From contig CANHGR010000014.1 in NCBI GenBank assembly GCA_947460875.1, positions 1 to 51,597 on the forward strand: a DNA stretch of 51,597 nucleotides, written 5' to 3'. Of the stretch, positions 51,470 through 51,597 are shown in pieces; position 1 is the stretch's first letter, and each line of letters starts with the position of its first letter. A program made the position numbers and the translations under genes. Below the pieces are notes generated by a model. That model was not told the DNA's origin. It saw nothing but the letters and a program-made list of their open reading frames with translations, and searched no databases. The stretch comes from Sphingobacteriaceae bacterium (GTDB lineage: Bacteria; Bacteroidota; Bacteroidia; Sphingobacteriales; Sphingobacteriaceae).

Positions 51470-51597
51470 TTCAATATGTTTTTAAGACGTTTTTCGGCTT
51501 TATAAAATAAGATAGGAGTTAAAATTATAAGCATTGGGGGGAGCGTTAAGCAAAGTGCTAGAAGTATGCCATTGGGGATATTTATTTCATTTGGGTA
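51466..51597 (-). CDS. Membrane protein, C-terminal fragment (probable ABC permease)
   Basis: The minus-strand frame is open from the window edge for 43 codons and ends in TGA, sharing ATGA with the ATP-binding gene. The fragment contains one long hydrophobic segment (ILLALCLTLPPMLIILTPIL) and a basic tail (KAEKRLKNILK), as expected for the last membrane helix of a permease. The partner relation is inferred from overlap and order. Confidence 0.7.
   Translation of the reverse strand, partial: YPNEINIPNGILLALCLTLPPMLIILTPILFYKAEKRLKNILK

Overview
The window is a chromosomal stretch of a Bacteroidota bacterium, most likely of the Sphingobacteriaceae (Pedobacter/Mucilaginibacter type). The evidence is the gene content (HYC_CC_PP, DUF983, DUF1475 and choice-of-anchor I proteins, M61 and M28 peptidases, an RND pump with Gly-rich tracts), promoters of the TTTG-N20-TAnnTTTG type at several places, and few clear Shine-Dalgarno sequences. 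The genus call is an inference.

Layout. 1-1.5 kb: the end of a YHYH-domain protein and an exported partner, closed by a long imperfect hairpin. 1.6-5.6 kb: cobalamin-dependent methionine synthase (metH) behind a SAM-I riboswitch and a good Bacteroidota promoter. 5.6-9.5 kb: a minus-strand housekeeping block (era, der, a small lipoprotein, murQ, a hypothetical gene). 9.66-9.9 kb: initiator tRNA-Met and tRNA-Glu. 9.9-11.5 kb: a small atypical segment bounded by two copies of the 12-nt 3' end of tRNA-Glu and carrying a strikingly GC-rich secreted gene. 11.8-18 kb: M28 peptidase, nucleoside phosphorylase, choice-of-anchor I lipoprotein, secreted DNase-I-fold enzyme, SYLF protein. 18-27.6 kb: photolyase and SRPBCC protein, two histidine-kinase remnants, then a tightly packed seven-gene lipid operon (DUF1475, DUF1295, CFA-like methyltransferase, membrane-anchored alpha/beta hydrolase, FAD oxidoreductase, DUF1365, CFA synthase). 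27.7-29.5 kb: a metal-related trio (HYC_CC_PP, secreted HMA protein, outer-membrane barrel). 29.5-30.7 kb: two decayed genes around a DUF983 gene. 30.8-37.6 kb: sugar-oxidation genes (Gfo/Idh/MocA, AraC regulator, TIM-barrel isomerase, ThuA, haem-c dehydrogenase). 38.1-44.2 kb: response regulator and a complete RND efflux operon. 44.8-51.6 kb: M61 peptidase, small barrel, acyl-CoA ligase, another decayed gene, PfkB kinase, tRNA-Asn, and the end of an ABC transporter operon.

How the genes fit together. The photolyase/SRPBCC/FAD oxidoreductase/DUF1365/CFA set matches the content of the photo-oxidative (singlet-oxygen) stress regulons known from proteobacteria. Here it is extended by a second CFA-like methyltransferase, a DUF1295 reductase-like protein and a membrane-anchored hydrolase, which suggests enzymatic remodelling of membrane acyl chains. 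This is the best candidate for a poorly described system. The 33-37 kb operon fits periplasmic oxidation of a sugar or glycoside followed by isomerase and reductase steps.

A second theme is decay. Reading the gaps by eye gave three clear gene relics (an Fe-S/CDGSH protein, a small membrane protein, and a signal-peptide protein resembling DUF4251) plus kinase fragments. Several intergenic spacers are built of short iterated words or long inverted repeats. No rRNA, CRISPR array, integrase or intact transposase was seen.
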